64,000 bases of DNA from Rhizobium johnstonii 3841 (GTDB taxonomy: Bacteria > Pseudomonadota > Alphaproteobacteria > Rhizobiales > Rhizobiaceae): assembly GCF_000009265.1 (NCBI RefSeq), contig NC_008380.1:3663501-3727500 (forward strand), given 5' to 3'. Under the pieces are notes generated by a model. The model did no database searches. It worked only from the letters and a program-made list of their open reading frames with translations, and was not told the DNA's origin. This document shows, piece after piece, positions 1 to 9,289 of this stretch. Position numbers and translations under genes: made by a program. How positions within the stretch are numbered: the stretch's first letter is position 1; every line of letters starts with the position of its first letter.

Positions 1-314
1 GGAACCGAACGTTCAAGGGGCGAGGCTGAGACAGCCGCACAATGGATCAAAAAAGGAAATTCAGGGAAGAAACCCGCACTATCGGCGGAAAATCGCACTG
101 CTTGGCATCATGGCCGGGAGGCGCACATACAGCAAAATATTCATTCTGGCGCTCCTTGCTGGCGATTAAAGATATACACCGATAACGCGAAAACGAGGAA
201 TTTTCCAGCCCTGTTCTGCCAAAAATTTCATCTTTTCTGGTCAAAACGCGCCCTGTTGCGCCGAAATCACAGTTGCATTAGGCCTCTAGCGGCGAAAGCG
301 GGAAGAGGTGCATC
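1..314. other. Intergenic region before trmL, no gene recognised
   Basis: This stretch is less GC-rich than its surroundings and contains no ORF that I can assign. A 65-codon minus-strand ORF (47-244) has no recognisable family and no convincing ribosome binding site, so I leave it out. The region probably carries the trmL promoter. It may also carry the promoter of a gene to the left of the window. Confidence 0.5.
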
Positions 315-776
315 ATGACTTCACTCAGACTGGCACTCTATCAGCCGGATATTCCCGGCAATACCGGCACCATCCTGCGTCTTGCCGCCTGCCTTGGCTT
401 CGCGGTCGATCTGATCGAGCCCGCCGGCTTCGACATCTCCGACCGCAACCTGAAACGAGCCGGCATGGACTATATCGCCGCCGCCGCCCTCACCCGCCAT
501 GTCAGCTGGGACCGCTTCGAGGCATGGCGTCTGACCACCGGCCGCCGCCTGATCCTCGCCTCGACCAAGGCTGCGGAGCGCTACACCGATCTTTCCTTCC
601 GCCCGGACGACGTCCTGCTCTTCGGTCGCGAAAGCGCCGGCGTGCCGGATCAGGTGCATGAAACAGCCGATGCGCGCGTGCTGATCCCGATGGTCGAAGG
701 CCAGCGCTCGATCAACGTCGCCGTCTCGGCCGCGATGATCGTCGGCGAGGCGATGCGCCAAACTGTCTGGGCCTGA
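315..776 (+). CDS. trmL: tRNA (cytidine(34)-2'-O)-methyltransferase TrmL
   Basis: This is a SPOUT-class RNA methyltransferase that 2'-O-methylates the wobble nucleotide of tRNA-Leu isoacceptors using SAM. The 153-residue length is typical of TrmL, which is just the SPOUT domain. The N-terminus has the family stretch LYQPDIPGNTGTILRLAA. The C-terminal knot shows LLFGRESAGVP (about residues 97-107) and IPMVEGQRSINVAVSAA (about 124-140), which form the SAM-binding trefoil knot. An AGAGG lies 5-9 bases before the ATG. The next gene starts over 200 bp downstream, so it is probably transcribed alone. Confidence 0.93.
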   Translation: MTSLRLALYQPDIPGNTGTILRLAACLGFAVDLIEPAGFDISDRNLKRAGMDYIAAAALTRHVSWDRFEAWRLTTGRRLILASTKAAERYTDLSFRPDDVLLFGRESAGVPDQVHETADARVLIPMVEGQRSINVAVSAAMIVGEAMRQTVWA

Positions 777-991
777 CTGACGCCAGCGCTGGCGGAGCAA
801 AGCCCGCGGAATTGCCGATCCGCTCCCGAATATGTCGCAAAATAGCGTTGTCTATCCGTCAAACCGGCGTATATTTATTAGCCGGCAATCAAAAATTCAG
901 TATTGGCCTCCATGATTCCAACAAGTTGGAATGGCTATGTGAGGAAAACCGCATTTCTCCAGATCTGTGAAAGAAGAATAAAAACAATAAA

Positions 992-2638
992 ATGGACTCT
1001 ACAATCATCATGATCAACCTGTTCGGCGCCGTGGCTCTGCTGCTGTTCGGCCTCGCACAGGTAAAGGATGGCGTGTCCAGGGCCTTCGGCGCCCGCCTGA
1101 GAACAGGTCTGGCGACCGGCACGCGCGGCAGCCTTCGTTCTTTCCTGTCAGGCCTCGTCGCAACCATCGCGCTGCAGAGCTCGACGGCCACGGCGCTGAT
1201 GACCGCCTCCTTCGTCGAGCGTGACCTGATCAAGCCGCGCATGGCGCAGATCGTCCTGCTCGGCGCCAATGTCGGCACGGCAATCACCGCCTGGATCGTG
1301 GCAACGGGCATCGAATGGCTCTCTCCGCTTCTGATCCTTGTCGGCATCGTGCTTTGCCGTGGCCGTTCCAGCGCCAGCCAGGGCGGCGGCACAGCGCTGA
1401 TCGGCATCGGGCTGATGTTGTTGTCGCTGCACCTCCTTGGCCTTGCGACGGAACCGATGCGCGCCTCTCCCGCCCTTGCCGCCTTCATCGGCCTGCTGGA
1501 CGGCGCCCTGCCCGTGGCCATGATCGTCTCGGCAGCACTTGCCTTCGCGTCCTCGTCGAGCCTTGCGGTGGTGGTGCTCATCCTGTCGCTCGCGTCGGCC
1601 GGCATGGTCTCCGCCGAACTTGTCATCGTGCTCGTGCTCGGCGCCAATCTCGGTGGTGCGATACCGCCTGTCGTCGCGACATTGTCCGGGCCGGTTTCGG
1701 CGCGGCGCGTCACCCTCGGCAATCTCGCCGTCCGCACGCTCGGCTGCCTCATCGCCCTGCCGCTGGCGGGATATGGCGCGGAACTCATCCAAATGCTGCC
1801 CTTCGGTCCCGCCAAGCTGCCGGTCGATGCGCATCTTGCCTTCAACCTTCTGCTGGCGGCGCTGGCCTGGCCATTCTCCCGGCCGCTCGCCGCCCTGATG
1901 GCCCGGCTGGTGCCTGATCAGGCAGAACCCGATAACGCGCCGAAATATCTGGATGCACAGGAGCTTTCGACGCCGGTCGTTGCCCTTGCCAGCGCCACCC
2001 GCGAAGTGCTCGGCGTCGGCGACCTCATCGAGCGCATGCTGATCCGCGTCTCCGAAGCGTTCGAGCGTAACGACGCATCGAAGCTTGCCGAGATATCCGC
2101 CCTCGAAGACCGCGTCGACCGGCTGCAGCAGGCGGTGAAAGTCTATCTCTCGAAGCTTGGCCGCGAGGGTCTCAGCGATGAGAACGCCCGCCGCTCGATC
2201 GTCGTCATCGATTATGCGATCAACCTCGAACATATGGGCGATATCATCGAGAAGGGCTTGCTGGAGCAGGTGGCGAAAAAGATCTCCCTCGGCCTGAAAT
2301 TTTCCGAGGACGGTCATCAGGAACTACGCAAGCTGTTCGACCTGACCATCGACAATCTGCGCGTCGCCCAGACGATCTTCGTCACCCGCGATTTCAATCT
2401 GGCGCGCCAGATGATGGAGGTGAAGGTCGAGGTGCGCCGGATGGAAAAGCAATCAGCGGAGCGCCACCTCGAACGCCTGCGTGATGGCCGAGCCGACAGC
2501 CTGCAGACGAGTTCGCTGCATCTCGACATGCTGCGCGACTTGAAGCGCATCAACGCCCACATCGTCTCGGTGGCACATCCGATCATGGATGAAAGCGGCC
2601 TGCTGATCGAAAGCCGCGTGCGGGCGACTGCAAAATGA
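992..2638 (+). CDS. Na+/phosphate cotransporter with C-terminal PhoU domain
   Basis: This 548-residue inner-membrane protein belongs to the NptA/YjbB (PNaS) family, which moves phosphate with sodium. Hydrophobic segments fill about residues 1-320. They carry the two inverted transport repeats marked by serine-rich motifs, LQSSTATALM near residue 65 and FASSSSLAVVV near 185. A hydrophilic alpha-helical PhoU-like domain occupies about residues 340-530, with IEHMGDIIEKG-type helices of the fold. The fusion suggests transport coupled to phosphate sensing. The start ATG follows an A-rich stretch without a strong Shine-Dalgarno sequence. Many homologues are annotated only as Na/Pi cotransporter family proteins. 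Confidence 0.88.
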   Translation: MDSTIIMINLFGAVALLLFGLAQVKDGVSRAFGARLRTGLATGTRGSLRSFLSGLVATIALQSSTATALMTASFVERDLIKPRMAQIVLLGANVGTAITAWIVATGIEWLSPLLILVGIVLCRGRSSASQGGGTALIGIGLMLLSLHLLGLATEPMRASPALAAFIGLLDGALPVAMIVSAALAFASSSSLAVVVLILSLASAGMVSAELVIVLVLGANLGGAIPPVVATLSGPVSARRVTLGNLAVRTLGCLIALPLAGYGAELIQMLPFGPAKLPVDAHLAFNLLLAALAWPFSRPLAALMARLVPDQAEPDNAPKYLDAQELSTPVVALASATREVLGVGDLIERMLIRVSEAFERNDASKLAEISALEDRVDRLQQAVKVYLSKLGREGLSDENARRSIVVIDYAINLEHMGDIIEKGLLEQVAKKISLGLKFSEDGHQELRKLFDLTIDNLRVAQTIFVTRDFNLARQMMEVKVEVRRMEKQSAERHLERLRDGRADSLQTSSLHLDMLRDLKRINAHIVSVAHPIMDESGLLIESRVRATAK

Positions 2639-2641
2639 CCG

Positions 2642-2902
2642 TCAGTCGGCCGAAGGCAGGCGGCGCATGGTGAATTCGATCTGGTCACCATCGAGCTGGC
2701 GCCAACTCTCCACCTCGGTCCAATAGGCGGCTTTCGGATATTCGTCGAACCATTCGCGCGCCTTGGCGCGTGCGTCCATGAGGCCGAGGCAATATGTCTC
2801 ACGCACGAAATGGTCTTTCTTGCTCGGGGGATTTTCCGCCCGATGTCTCGCTATCCTGCGCTTCAGGCCGTCGAAGGACGGAGGCCCTGGAACTTTCTTC
2901 AT
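2642..2902 (-). CDS. Conserved small hypothetical protein (86 aa)
   Basis: This 86-residue hydrophilic protein has no signal peptide or membrane segment. I do not recognise its family. I chose the ATG at 2902 rather than the upstream in-frame one because AAGGAGGT lies just before it on the minus strand. The gene converges with the Na/Pi transporter and ends 3 bp past that gene's stop. It is divergent from hemF. The protein is basic at the N-terminus (MKKVPGPPSF) and contains several Trp and Tyr residues in the second half. Confidence 0.7.
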   Translation of the reverse strand: MKKVPGPPSFDGLKRRIARHRAENPPSKKDHFVRETYCLGLMDARAKAREWFDEYPKAAYWTEVESWRQLDGDQIEFTMRRLPSAD

Positions 2903-3080
2903 CAAACCTACCTCCTTGGAAAAGGTAGTATCGAAATTCTTGATTTGCGAGTCGAATCTTGGAAGTGCTCGGCGGTGCTTGCCTCGGCTTGGCGAGATGC
3001 AGCACCAACTGCTAATCATGACGTGCAATCAAGAATGAGCGAGTCGCCTCCGACGGAGATGCCGACCGTTGGAGGCGTAA

Positions 3081-3992
3081 ATGGAACGACCGGAACTGCC
3101 GATCGGCTTGCCTGACGATATCGAAGAGAAGAAGGCTGCCGCCCGCAATTGGTTCGAGGGATTGCGCGATACGATCTGCGCCTCCTTCGAAGCCATCGAG
3201 GATGACTTGGAAGGGCCGCTTTCCGATCAGGAGCCCGGCCGCTTCGTCGCCAAGGACTGGTCACGCGAAAACGGCGCCGGCGGCGGTGGCCGGATGTCGA
3301 TGATGGAAGGCCGCGTCTTCGAAAAGGTCGGCGTCCATACCTCCACTGTCTACGGCGAATTCGCCCCGGATTTCCGCGCCCAGATACCCGGCGCCAAGGA
3401 CGATCCGCGTTTTTGGGCCTCGGGCATCTCGCTGATCGCCCATCCCGTCAACCCCAACGTTCCGGCCGTGCACATGAACACTCGCATGGTCGTCACCACC
3501 AGCCGCTGGTTCGGCGGCGGCGCCGACCTGACGCCGGTGCTGTCGCGCCGCCGCACGCAGGAGGACGAGGATAGCCAGCTCTTCCACAAGGCCATGGAAA
3601 TCGCCTGCCGCAATCATGCCGTCGCCGACTACGATGCGTACAAAACCTGGTGCGACGAATATTTCTTCCTGAAACACCGTAACGAGGCCCGCGGCATCGG
3701 CGGCATCTTCTATGACTGGCTGCATTCAAGCGAGGAAGCCGGCGGCTGGGACGCCGATTTCGCTTTCACGCGCGATGTTGGCCGAGCCTTCGCCATGGTT
3801 TATCCGAAGATCGTTCGCTCCAACTTCAATAAGTTGTGGACAGAGGCCGACCGCGACGAACAATTGATCCGCCGGGGCCGCTACGTCGAATTCAATCTGC
3901 TGTATGATCGTGGCACGATCTTCGGCCTGAAGACCGGCGGCAACGTCGAATCCATTCTCTCCTCGCTGCCCCCTGTCGTCCGCTGGCCATGA
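3081..3992 (+). CDS. hemF: Oxygen-dependent coproporphyrinogen III oxidase
   Basis: This enzyme decarboxylates coproporphyrinogen III to protoporphyrinogen IX with O2 in heme synthesis. At 303 residues it has the normal family length. Characteristic stretches include GGRMSMMEGRVFEKVGVH (about 71-88), HMNTRMVVTT, WFGGGADLTP, the FFLKHRNEARGIGGIFYD region (about 196-213), and the C-terminal RRGRYVEFNLLYDRGTIFGL. GGAGG precedes the ATG. I saw no clear FNR/FixK box upstream. A dedicated heme receptor gene occurs about 29 kb away, but there is no direct link. Confidence 0.96.
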   Translation: MERPELPIGLPDDIEEKKAAARNWFEGLRDTICASFEAIEDDLEGPLSDQEPGRFVAKDWSRENGAGGGGRMSMMEGRVFEKVGVHTSTVYGEFAPDFRAQIPGAKDDPRFWASGISLIAHPVNPNVPAVHMNTRMVVTTSRWFGGGADLTPVLSRRRTQEDEDSQLFHKAMEIACRNHAVADYDAYKTWCDEYFFLKHRNEARGIGGIFYDWLHSSEEAGGWDADFAFTRDVGRAFAMVYPKIVRSNFNKLWTEADRDEQLIRRGRYVEFNLLYDRGTIFGLKTGGNVESILSSLPPVVRWP

Positions 3993-4095
3993 AACTGTGA
4001 TATCTTGTCGATAAATTCGAGGTGATAGACCTTCACGAAAACTCAGTGAGTCCTAACTTTATATGTATGTGCGTAACAATCGGAGGAGGATTGTC

Positions 4096-4365
4096 ATGAC
4101 GATACAAAGTGGCTCGCCTGCGTCCGCGGATGTCCAGGAAACATCCCGCACGATCGACACCCCGGAGTTTCTAACGCGCATCGCCGAGCAACTCAGGACC
4201 AAGAGCGGCTCGGATCTGCCGCTGTCCTGCTTCATCGAGCAGGTCAAGCTGCAATTGGCCGGCGGAAAGTCGCCGGAACAGCTGCAGAACGAAGCAGCGG
4301 CCGCCAACAGCAACATGCCCGAGCACCTTTCGGATACTTACAAAGCCTGGGCGATGCCCGACTGA
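4096..4365 (+). CDS. Small hypothetical protein (89 aa)
   Basis: I do not recognise this protein. The start is set by CGGAGGAGG a few bases before the ATG at 4096. An upstream in-frame ATG at 4063 lacks a site. The product is soluble and acidic, with predicted helices (ADVQETSRTIDTPEF and LPLSCFIEQVKLQL) and a Gln/Glu/Ala-rich C-terminal half. It stands alone between hemF and the DUF1059 gene. Confidence 0.65.
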   Translation: MTIQSGSPASADVQETSRTIDTPEFLTRIAEQLRTKSGSDLPLSCFIEQVKLQLAGGKSPEQLQNEAAAANSNMPEHLSDTYKAWAMPD

Positions 4366-4479
4366 TGCTGCTTTTGCCGGCTGGCATGTCGATGCCGGCC
4401 GGAACCTTCTCTCCTCCCGCACATTCATCAGTCGCGTGAAAGCGCGATTGTCATTGTGTTCAGGATAGAGGAAAAGACC

Positions 4480-4665
4480 ATGCGACTTTTCGAATGTGGC
4501 ACACTCGTTCCCGGCTGCGCCTGGCATACCAGGGCGGATAATGACGCCGAGGTCGTCCGCCGGACCGTCGAGCACCTGAAAGACGCTCACGGCGAAACCA
4601 CGATCCGCGAGAACATGGTGGATAATATCAAGGCTCGCATCCGCGACGAGGCGAACGCAGCCTGA
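4480..4665 (+). CDS. DUF1059 family small protein (61 aa)
   Basis: This short protein has the DUF1059 pattern. It opens MRLFECGTLVPGCAWHTRA with two cysteines, continues with a TVEHLKDAH helix, and ends in a basic/acidic helix. The biochemical role of DUF1059 is unknown. The ATG at 4480 has GAGG upstream and fits the family length. An earlier in-frame ATG at 4456 would add eight residues that do not belong to the family. Its stop is immediately adjacent to the end of the convergent cca gene. Confidence 0.8.
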   Translation: MRLFECGTLVPGCAWHTRADNDAEVVRRTVEHLKDAHGETTIRENMVDNIKARIRDEANAA

Positions 4666-5919
4666 TTATTGCACGCGTTCCTGCAGCCGGGCGAGCAGCG
4701 CCGCCCGGTCGGAAACGAAGTTTTCCTCCACCCACTGGTTTTCCAGACCGGCCAGCAGCTCGCCGACGCGCGGACCGGACGCGATTCCCGCCGAAATCAC
4801 GTCACCACCGTTCAGCGGAAACTGTGGCTTCTTCCAATGCATTGCCCTGTCCAGCAGCTTGATAAGCCGCGCCGACCGCGCCATTTCATCGAAATCGCTT
4901 TCAGCCTTGCCGCGCGCAACCGCAAGCGCCAGCTTCAGCCGTGTCGTGATGCCGCCGGCGCCGTTGCGGTAAAGCAGCCGTTCGAAGGCGGCCGACGACA
5001 TGTCGTCATTGACTGGCGCTGCCATTGCCCAGGCCTTGAGAGTGGCCGCTTCCGCATTCGAGAGCTTGAGCCGGGCTGCAAGCGCCTCCAGCCGCGCCAC
5101 ATCGGGCGGCACGATCGCCGCTAGGCGCAGCAGCGGATCGGGCGACCAGCCGAGCGCCTTTTCGGTGGTGATCAGCGAAGGGATCGCATCGATCCCCCAT
5201 CGTTCGGTTTCCGGCAGAATTTCCGTCAGCACCGCCACTTGCCGCATCCAGAGCAGCGCGCGGCCGGGATCGGCAGCACCTAGCAGCTTTCGCAGTTCAG
5301 ACCAGACCCGTTCTGCCGAAAGCGACGTCAGTTTCGAACGCGCCGCGGAGCATGCCTTCAGCCCCTCTGCATCCGGCCGTCCGGAACCATAATAGGCAAA
5401 GAAGCGGAAAAAACGCAGGATGCGCAGATGATCCTCGGCAATACGCATTGCCGCATCGCCGATGAAGCGTATGTTGCGCCTCTCAATGTCGGCAAGCCCA
5501 CCGACGAGGTCGACCACTTCGCCCCCCGCATCGGCATAAAGCGCGTTGATCGTCAGATCCCGCCGTTCGGCGTCTGCCTTCCAGTCGGTGCTGAAGGCAA
5601 CCTTGGCACGGCGTCCGTCGGTCTCGACGTCGGTGCGAAGGGTCGTCACCTCGAAGGGCTTGCCGTCGATGACGAGCGTCACCGTGCCGTGATCGAGACC
5701 GGTTGGGACTGCCTTGATGCCGGCCGCCTCCGCCCGTTCCATAACCGTCTCCGGTCTGAGTGTCGTGGCGATGTCGATATCATTGACCGGCAGGCCCATC
5801 AGGCTGTTGCGCACAGCACCGCCAACCACCCGCCCTTCCCCCCCATCGGCGCTGAGAAGCGCTAAGATCCGGCCGAGGGCCGGGTCGCGGAACCATGCTT
5901 GGTCGGCGATGCCGGTCAT
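4666..5919 (-). CDS. cca: CCA tRNA nucleotidyltransferase / poly(A) polymerase family
   Basis: This class II nucleotidyltransferase adds or repairs the 3' CCA end of tRNAs. It has 417 residues. The head domain shows VVGGAVRNSLMG (about 31-42) followed by the metal-binding DIDIA (about 47-51). RRDLTINAL is near residue 119, and a RIAEDHLRILRFFRFFAYYG motif is near 161. The C-terminal half is the helical tRNA-binding region. It is the last gene of a three-gene minus-strand operon, and its ATG overlaps the stop of the Nudix gene by 4 bp, which suggests translational coupling. Confidence 0.94.
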   Translation of the reverse strand: MTGIADQAWFRDPALGRILALLSADGGEGRVVGGAVRNSLMGLPVNDIDIATTLRPETVMERAEAAGIKAVPTGLDHGTVTLVIDGKPFEVTTLRTDVETDGRRAKVAFSTDWKADAERRDLTINALYADAGGEVVDLVGGLADIERRNIRFIGDAAMRIAEDHLRILRFFRFFAYYGSGRPDAEGLKACSAARSKLTSLSAERVWSELRKLLGAADPGRALLWMRQVAVLTEILPETERWGIDAIPSLITTEKALGWSPDPLLRLAAIVPPDVARLEALAARLKLSNAEAATLKAWAMAAPVNDDMSSAAFERLLYRNGAGGITTRLKLALAVARGKAESDFDEMARSARLIKLLDRAMHWKKPQFPLNGGDVISAGIASGPRVGELLAGLENQWVEENFVSDRAALLARLQERVQ

Positions 5920-6566
5920 GCATAAAGCCTTTCGTAAAGCGTGCGGACGATGCCGGCGGTAATGCCCCAGATCATTCTGGTTTCGTAGGGCACGCGATAG
6001 AAATGCCGGTCGATGCCATCGATGACGCGCCTGTCGCGGGTGTGATTGGCAGGATCCATCAGGAAGGAAAGCGGCACCTCGAACACGTCGTCCACCTCGG
6101 TCGGGTTCAGCGTCAGCGCAAAGCCCGGCGAGATGACGCCGAGCACCGGCGTAATGCGGAAGCCCGTCGAGGCAAGGTAATTCGGCAGCCGCCCGACGGT
6201 TTCGACGAAGGAACCGGCCAGGCCGATCTCCTCCTCCGTCTCGCGGATCGCCGCCATTTCGGGCGAGATATCGGCGGGATCGATCGAGCCGCCGGGAAAG
6301 GCGATCTGCCCGGAATGTTTGCGCAGCGTCGCCGTGCGCTTGGTGAAGATCACATGCGCTTCCTCGCCGTCGTCGACGACGGGCACGAGCACGGCGGCGT
6401 CGCGCAGCTTGAAGGTCTCGACCTCGGCGACGATATCGGGATTGAGGATGTGGTCCCCGTGATCGCGCCAGGCATGATCGACCGGCCCACCATTCTGGTT
6501 GAGCGCGCGGCGGCGGAATTCGGCTGCGGAAAACAGCGGATAACGTTGGGTAATCGCATCATTCAT
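5916..6566 (-). CDS. Nudix hydrolase, CoA pyrophosphatase-like
   Basis: A 216-residue Nudix protein. The Nudix box is visible in GSIDPADISPEMAAIRETEEEIGL (around residues 93-116; key residues G, E, RE, EE, G). It is preceded by GQIAFPGG, which matches the UPF0035/NudL subgroup that cleaves coenzyme A. The substrate is inferred from this subgroup pattern only. It overlaps the DUF1285 gene upstream and cca downstream by 4 bp each, so the three are very likely one transcript. Confidence 0.88.
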   Translation of the reverse strand: MNDAITQRYPLFSAAEFRRRALNQNGGPVDHAWRDHGDHILNPDIVAEVETFKLRDAAVLVPVVDDGEEAHVIFTKRTATLRKHSGQIAFPGGSIDPADISPEMAAIRETEEEIGLAGSFVETVGRLPNYLASTGFRITPVLGVISPGFALTLNPTEVDDVFEVPLSFLMDPANHTRDRRVIDGIDRHFYRVPYETRMIWGITAGIVRTLYERLYA

Positions 6567-7186
6567 CGGGAAAGCGCATCCAGTTCATCGGCCGGCATCA
6601 TCGCAAAGACCTCTCCGGCGGAGCGGACGGCGAACATCACCTGTCCCTCGACCTCGAGCGTCTCGCCGAGCGCCACCAGTTCATACATCACCGCACGCGA
6701 CACCAGCGCCTCCAGCCGCCCGCGCACATGCAGATAGGGTTTCAATTCGGCATTCTCGCCCGCAATGGCAAAGCGCAGCCGATGCTCTCCTCCCGCCTCC
6801 ACGACATCGCCGACATTGGTGCGGAAGGTTAGCACCTGTTGGCCTTGCCCCTCCGTCACGCTCATCTCCACGGCGATGAAAGGCGCGTCGACGACCCTTA
6901 TACCGACCTTTTCCACAGGAGTTACGAGATAGGTCTTCTGGTCGTCGTCTTTTCTTAAAACCGTCGAGAACAGCCGCACCAGCGCCGGTCGGCCGATCGG
7001 CGTGCCCATGTAGAACCAGGTGCCGTCCGCCCGGATTTCCATGTCGATATCGCCGCAGAAAGGCGGATTCCACCGCTCGACCGGCGGTAATCCTCGTTTT
7101 TTGCCGGCATTTTCCTGAGACGCGCGCGAAATCAGTGCGGCAAGTCCCGCCGCATCCGCCTGTCCGCTGATTTCCTCGGCTGCCAT
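6563..7186 (-). CDS. DUF1285 domain protein
   Basis: This 207-residue soluble protein of the DUF1285 family is the first gene of the minus-strand operon with the Nudix gene and cca. The family is widespread in Alpha- and Gammaproteobacteria and has no established biochemical function. Recognisable parts are RWNPPFCGDIDMEIRADGTW (about 38-57), GTPIGRPALVRLFSTVLRKD and YLVTPVEKVGIRV. It is divergent from moxR, and about 158 bp between them must hold both promoters. Conserved proximity to moxR-type operons is common in rhizobia, to my recollection. Confidence 0.85.
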   Translation of the reverse strand: MAAEEISGQADAAGLAALISRASQENAGKKRGLPPVERWNPPFCGDIDMEIRADGTWFYMGTPIGRPALVRLFSTVLRKDDDQKTYLVTPVEKVGIRVVDAPFIAVEMSVTEGQGQQVLTFRTNVGDVVEAGGEHRLRFAIAGENAELKPYLHVRGRLEALVSRAVMYELVALGETLEVEGQVMFAVRSAGEVFAMMPADELDALSR

Positions 7187-7344
7187 TCTTCCGTCCCGGT
7201 TTGTCCTTAACGAAGTAAAGTCACGAGATAGTCATTCGCAACGAACTTGTCAGCCCGTCACATCTCCATAACTCTATCGGGTATGAGGCACAGGTATAAG
7301 TCCGCCGATTCGCTGCCGAATGATTTCAGCCGTTGGAGATACGC

Positions 7345-8355
7345 ATGGGTATGATGAAGACCGAAGCCAGCCTCGATGATAAGGCGATCGTCGCCGCCGC
7401 CGAAAAGGCGCTCTCCGATATCGCCGCCATCCGCGGGGAAGTCTCGAAGGTGATCTTCGGTCAGGAAAGCGTCGTCGAGAACACCATTCTCGCCGTGCTG
7501 TCAGGCGGTCATGCCCTGCTCGTCGGCGTTCCAGGCCTTGCCAAGACCAGACTGGTGACGACGCTCGGCGAGGTGCTCGGCCTTGCCGCCAACCGCATCC
7601 AGTTCACGCCGGACCTGATGCCCTCGGATATTCTCGGCTCCGAGGTGATGGACCAGGACGATAGTGGACGCCGCTCCTTCCGTTTCGTCAAGGGCCCGGT
7701 CTTCGCCCAGCTCCTGATGGCCGACGAGATCAACCGTGCCTCGCCGCGTACCCAGTCGGCCCTTCTGCAATCCATGCAGGAATACCATATCACGATCGCT
7801 GGCCAGCGTTATGACCTGCCGGCGCCCTTCCATGTGCTCGCCACCCAGAACCCGCTCGAGCAGGAAGGCACCTATCCCCTGCCCGAAGCCCAGCTCGACC
7901 GCTTCCTGCTGCAGGTCGACGTCAATTACCCTGAACTCGCCGCCGAGCGCCAGATCCTGCTCGAGACGACGGGCCTGGGCGAAACCCGGCCCGAAGCCAT
8001 CATCGATGCCCAGCGGCTGCTCGAGATCCAGACCCTGGTGCGCCAGATGCCGGTGAGCGACACGGTTGTCGATGCCATCCTGGCGCTGGTGCGTTCCGCC
8101 CGTCCAGGACAGGGCAATGCCTCGACCGACAAGAACGTCGCCTGGGGTCCAGGCCCGCGCGCCGGCCAGGCGATGATGCTCTGCGCGCGTGCCCGCGCGC
8201 TCTACGAAGGCCGTCTCGCCCCGTCTCTGGACGATATCTTCGCGCTCGCCGAACCCATTCTCCAGCACCGCATGGCGCTGACTTTCGCCGCCCGCGCCGA
8301 AGGCATGTCGGTGCGTGACGTCATCGCCGGACTGGTCAAGCAGGCAAAGGGATAA
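7345..8355 (+). CDS. MoxR-family AAA+ ATPase
   Basis: A 336-residue AAA+ ATPase of the MoxR (AAA_3) family. Walker A is GVPGLAKT (about 61-68) and Walker B is LLMADEINRA (about 123-132). The sensor region is ATQNPLEQEGTYPLPEAQLD, with the arginine-rich lid beyond it. MoxR proteins act as chaperone-like ATPases with von Willebrand factor A (VWA) proteins encoded nearby, and here they precede DUF58 and DUF4159 genes. I chose ATG 7345 because GGAGA sits six bases upstream. A TTG at 7333 would lie over that site. Confidence 0.92.
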   Translation: MGMMKTEASLDDKAIVAAAEKALSDIAAIRGEVSKVIFGQESVVENTILAVLSGGHALLVGVPGLAKTRLVTTLGEVLGLAANRIQFTPDLMPSDILGSEVMDQDDSGRRSFRFVKGPVFAQLLMADEINRASPRTQSALLQSMQEYHITIAGQRYDLPAPFHVLATQNPLEQEGTYPLPEAQLDRFLLQVDVNYPELAAERQILLETTGLGETRPEAIIDAQRLLEIQTLVRQMPVSDTVVDAILALVRSARPGQGNASTDKNVAWGPGPRAGQAMMLCARARALYEGRLAPSLDDIFALAEPILQHRMALTFAARAEGMSVRDVIAGLVKQAKG

Positions 8356-8368
8356 GGAAGCCGGACGC

Positions 8369-9289
8369 GTGGCATCTATCGGACAGATCGTCGACCCGAC
8401 GTCAGGCAGCGATGCCCTTTCCCGCGCCAGGCAGCGGGCCGCCCTGGTGCCGGACTGCCTGGTGGAAGCCAAGCGCATCGCCAACACCGTAATCGCCGGC
8501 TGGCATGGTCGCCGCAAGCGCGGCATCGGCGAGAATTTCTGGCAGTTCCGTCCCTATTCCGAGGGCGAGAGCCTGTCGCGCATCGACTGGCGCCGCTCCG
8601 CCCGCGACGACCATACTTACGTGCGCGAGCGCGAATGGGAGGCGGCGCACACGATCTGGCTCTGGTGCGACATGTCGCCCTCGATGATGTACAAGTCGAG
8701 CTATGGCAGCGTCTCCAAGGAAAGCCGCGCGCTGGTCATCATGCTGGCGCTTGCCGAGATCCTCGCCCGCTCCGGCGAGCGCATCGGTTGCCCCGGCATC
8801 ATGGAACCCGCCTCCGCCCGCAACGCCGCCGAACGTCTCGCAGCCGCGCTGATGCACACGCCGCTGACCGGCGGTCTGCCAGAAACGGCGATGATCCGCG
8901 GCTGGAGCGACCTCGTCCTTATCGGCGATTTCCTCGACGATGCGCCGGCAATCATGGAACGGCTTGGCCCGCTTGCCCGCCGCGGCCTGCGCGGCCACGT
9001 GGTCGAGATATCAGATCCCGCCGAAGAGATATTCCCCTATAGCGGCCGAACCGAATTCACCGATCCGGAGAGCGGCGCCAAGCTTATCTCCGGCCGCGCC
9101 GAACATATCCGCGAGGCCTATCGCAACGCCTACCTCGCCCGCAGGGACAGCCTCGGCCAGTCGCTGCGCCATCTCGGCTGGACCTTCGCGAACCACCGCA
9201 CCGATCACCTTGCGTCGGAGGCGCTGGTCGCGGTGCACATGTATCTGTCCGGCATGCCGGCCAAGGCAACGCATGGAGGGCAGCTATGA
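8369..9289 (+). CDS. DUF58 domain protein, MoxR partner
   Basis: A 306-residue DUF58 protein. The family signature is FRPYSEGESLSRIDWRRSAR (about 49-68), followed by a VWA-like fold (LWCDMSPSMMY, resembling a degenerate MIDAS). There is no membrane segment. The GTG at 8369 is preceded by AAGGAAG. The gene starts 14 bp after moxR, and its stop overlaps the ATG of the next gene (ATGA), so it is coupled on both sides. It presumably works with the MoxR ATPase on an envelope target. Confidence 0.88.
   Translation: MASIGQIVDPTSGSDALSRARQRAALVPDCLVEAKRIANTVIAGWHGRRKRGIGENFWQFRPYSEGESLSRIDWRRSARDDHTYVREREWEAAHTIWLWCDMSPSMMYKSSYGSVSKESRALVIMLALAEILARSGERIGCPGIMEPASARNAAERLAAALMHTPLTGGLPETAMIRGWSDLVLIGDFLDDAPAIMERLGPLARRGLRGHVVEISDPAEEIFPYSGRTEFTDPESGAKLISGRAEHIREAYRNAYLARRDSLGQSLRHLGWTFANHRTDHLASEALVAVHMYLSGMPAKATHGGQL

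Noticed and set aside
1..14. GGAAC..CGTT at the left edge as a general-stress (EcfG) promoter
   Set aside because: The two halves are too close; the known spacing is about 16-17 bases.
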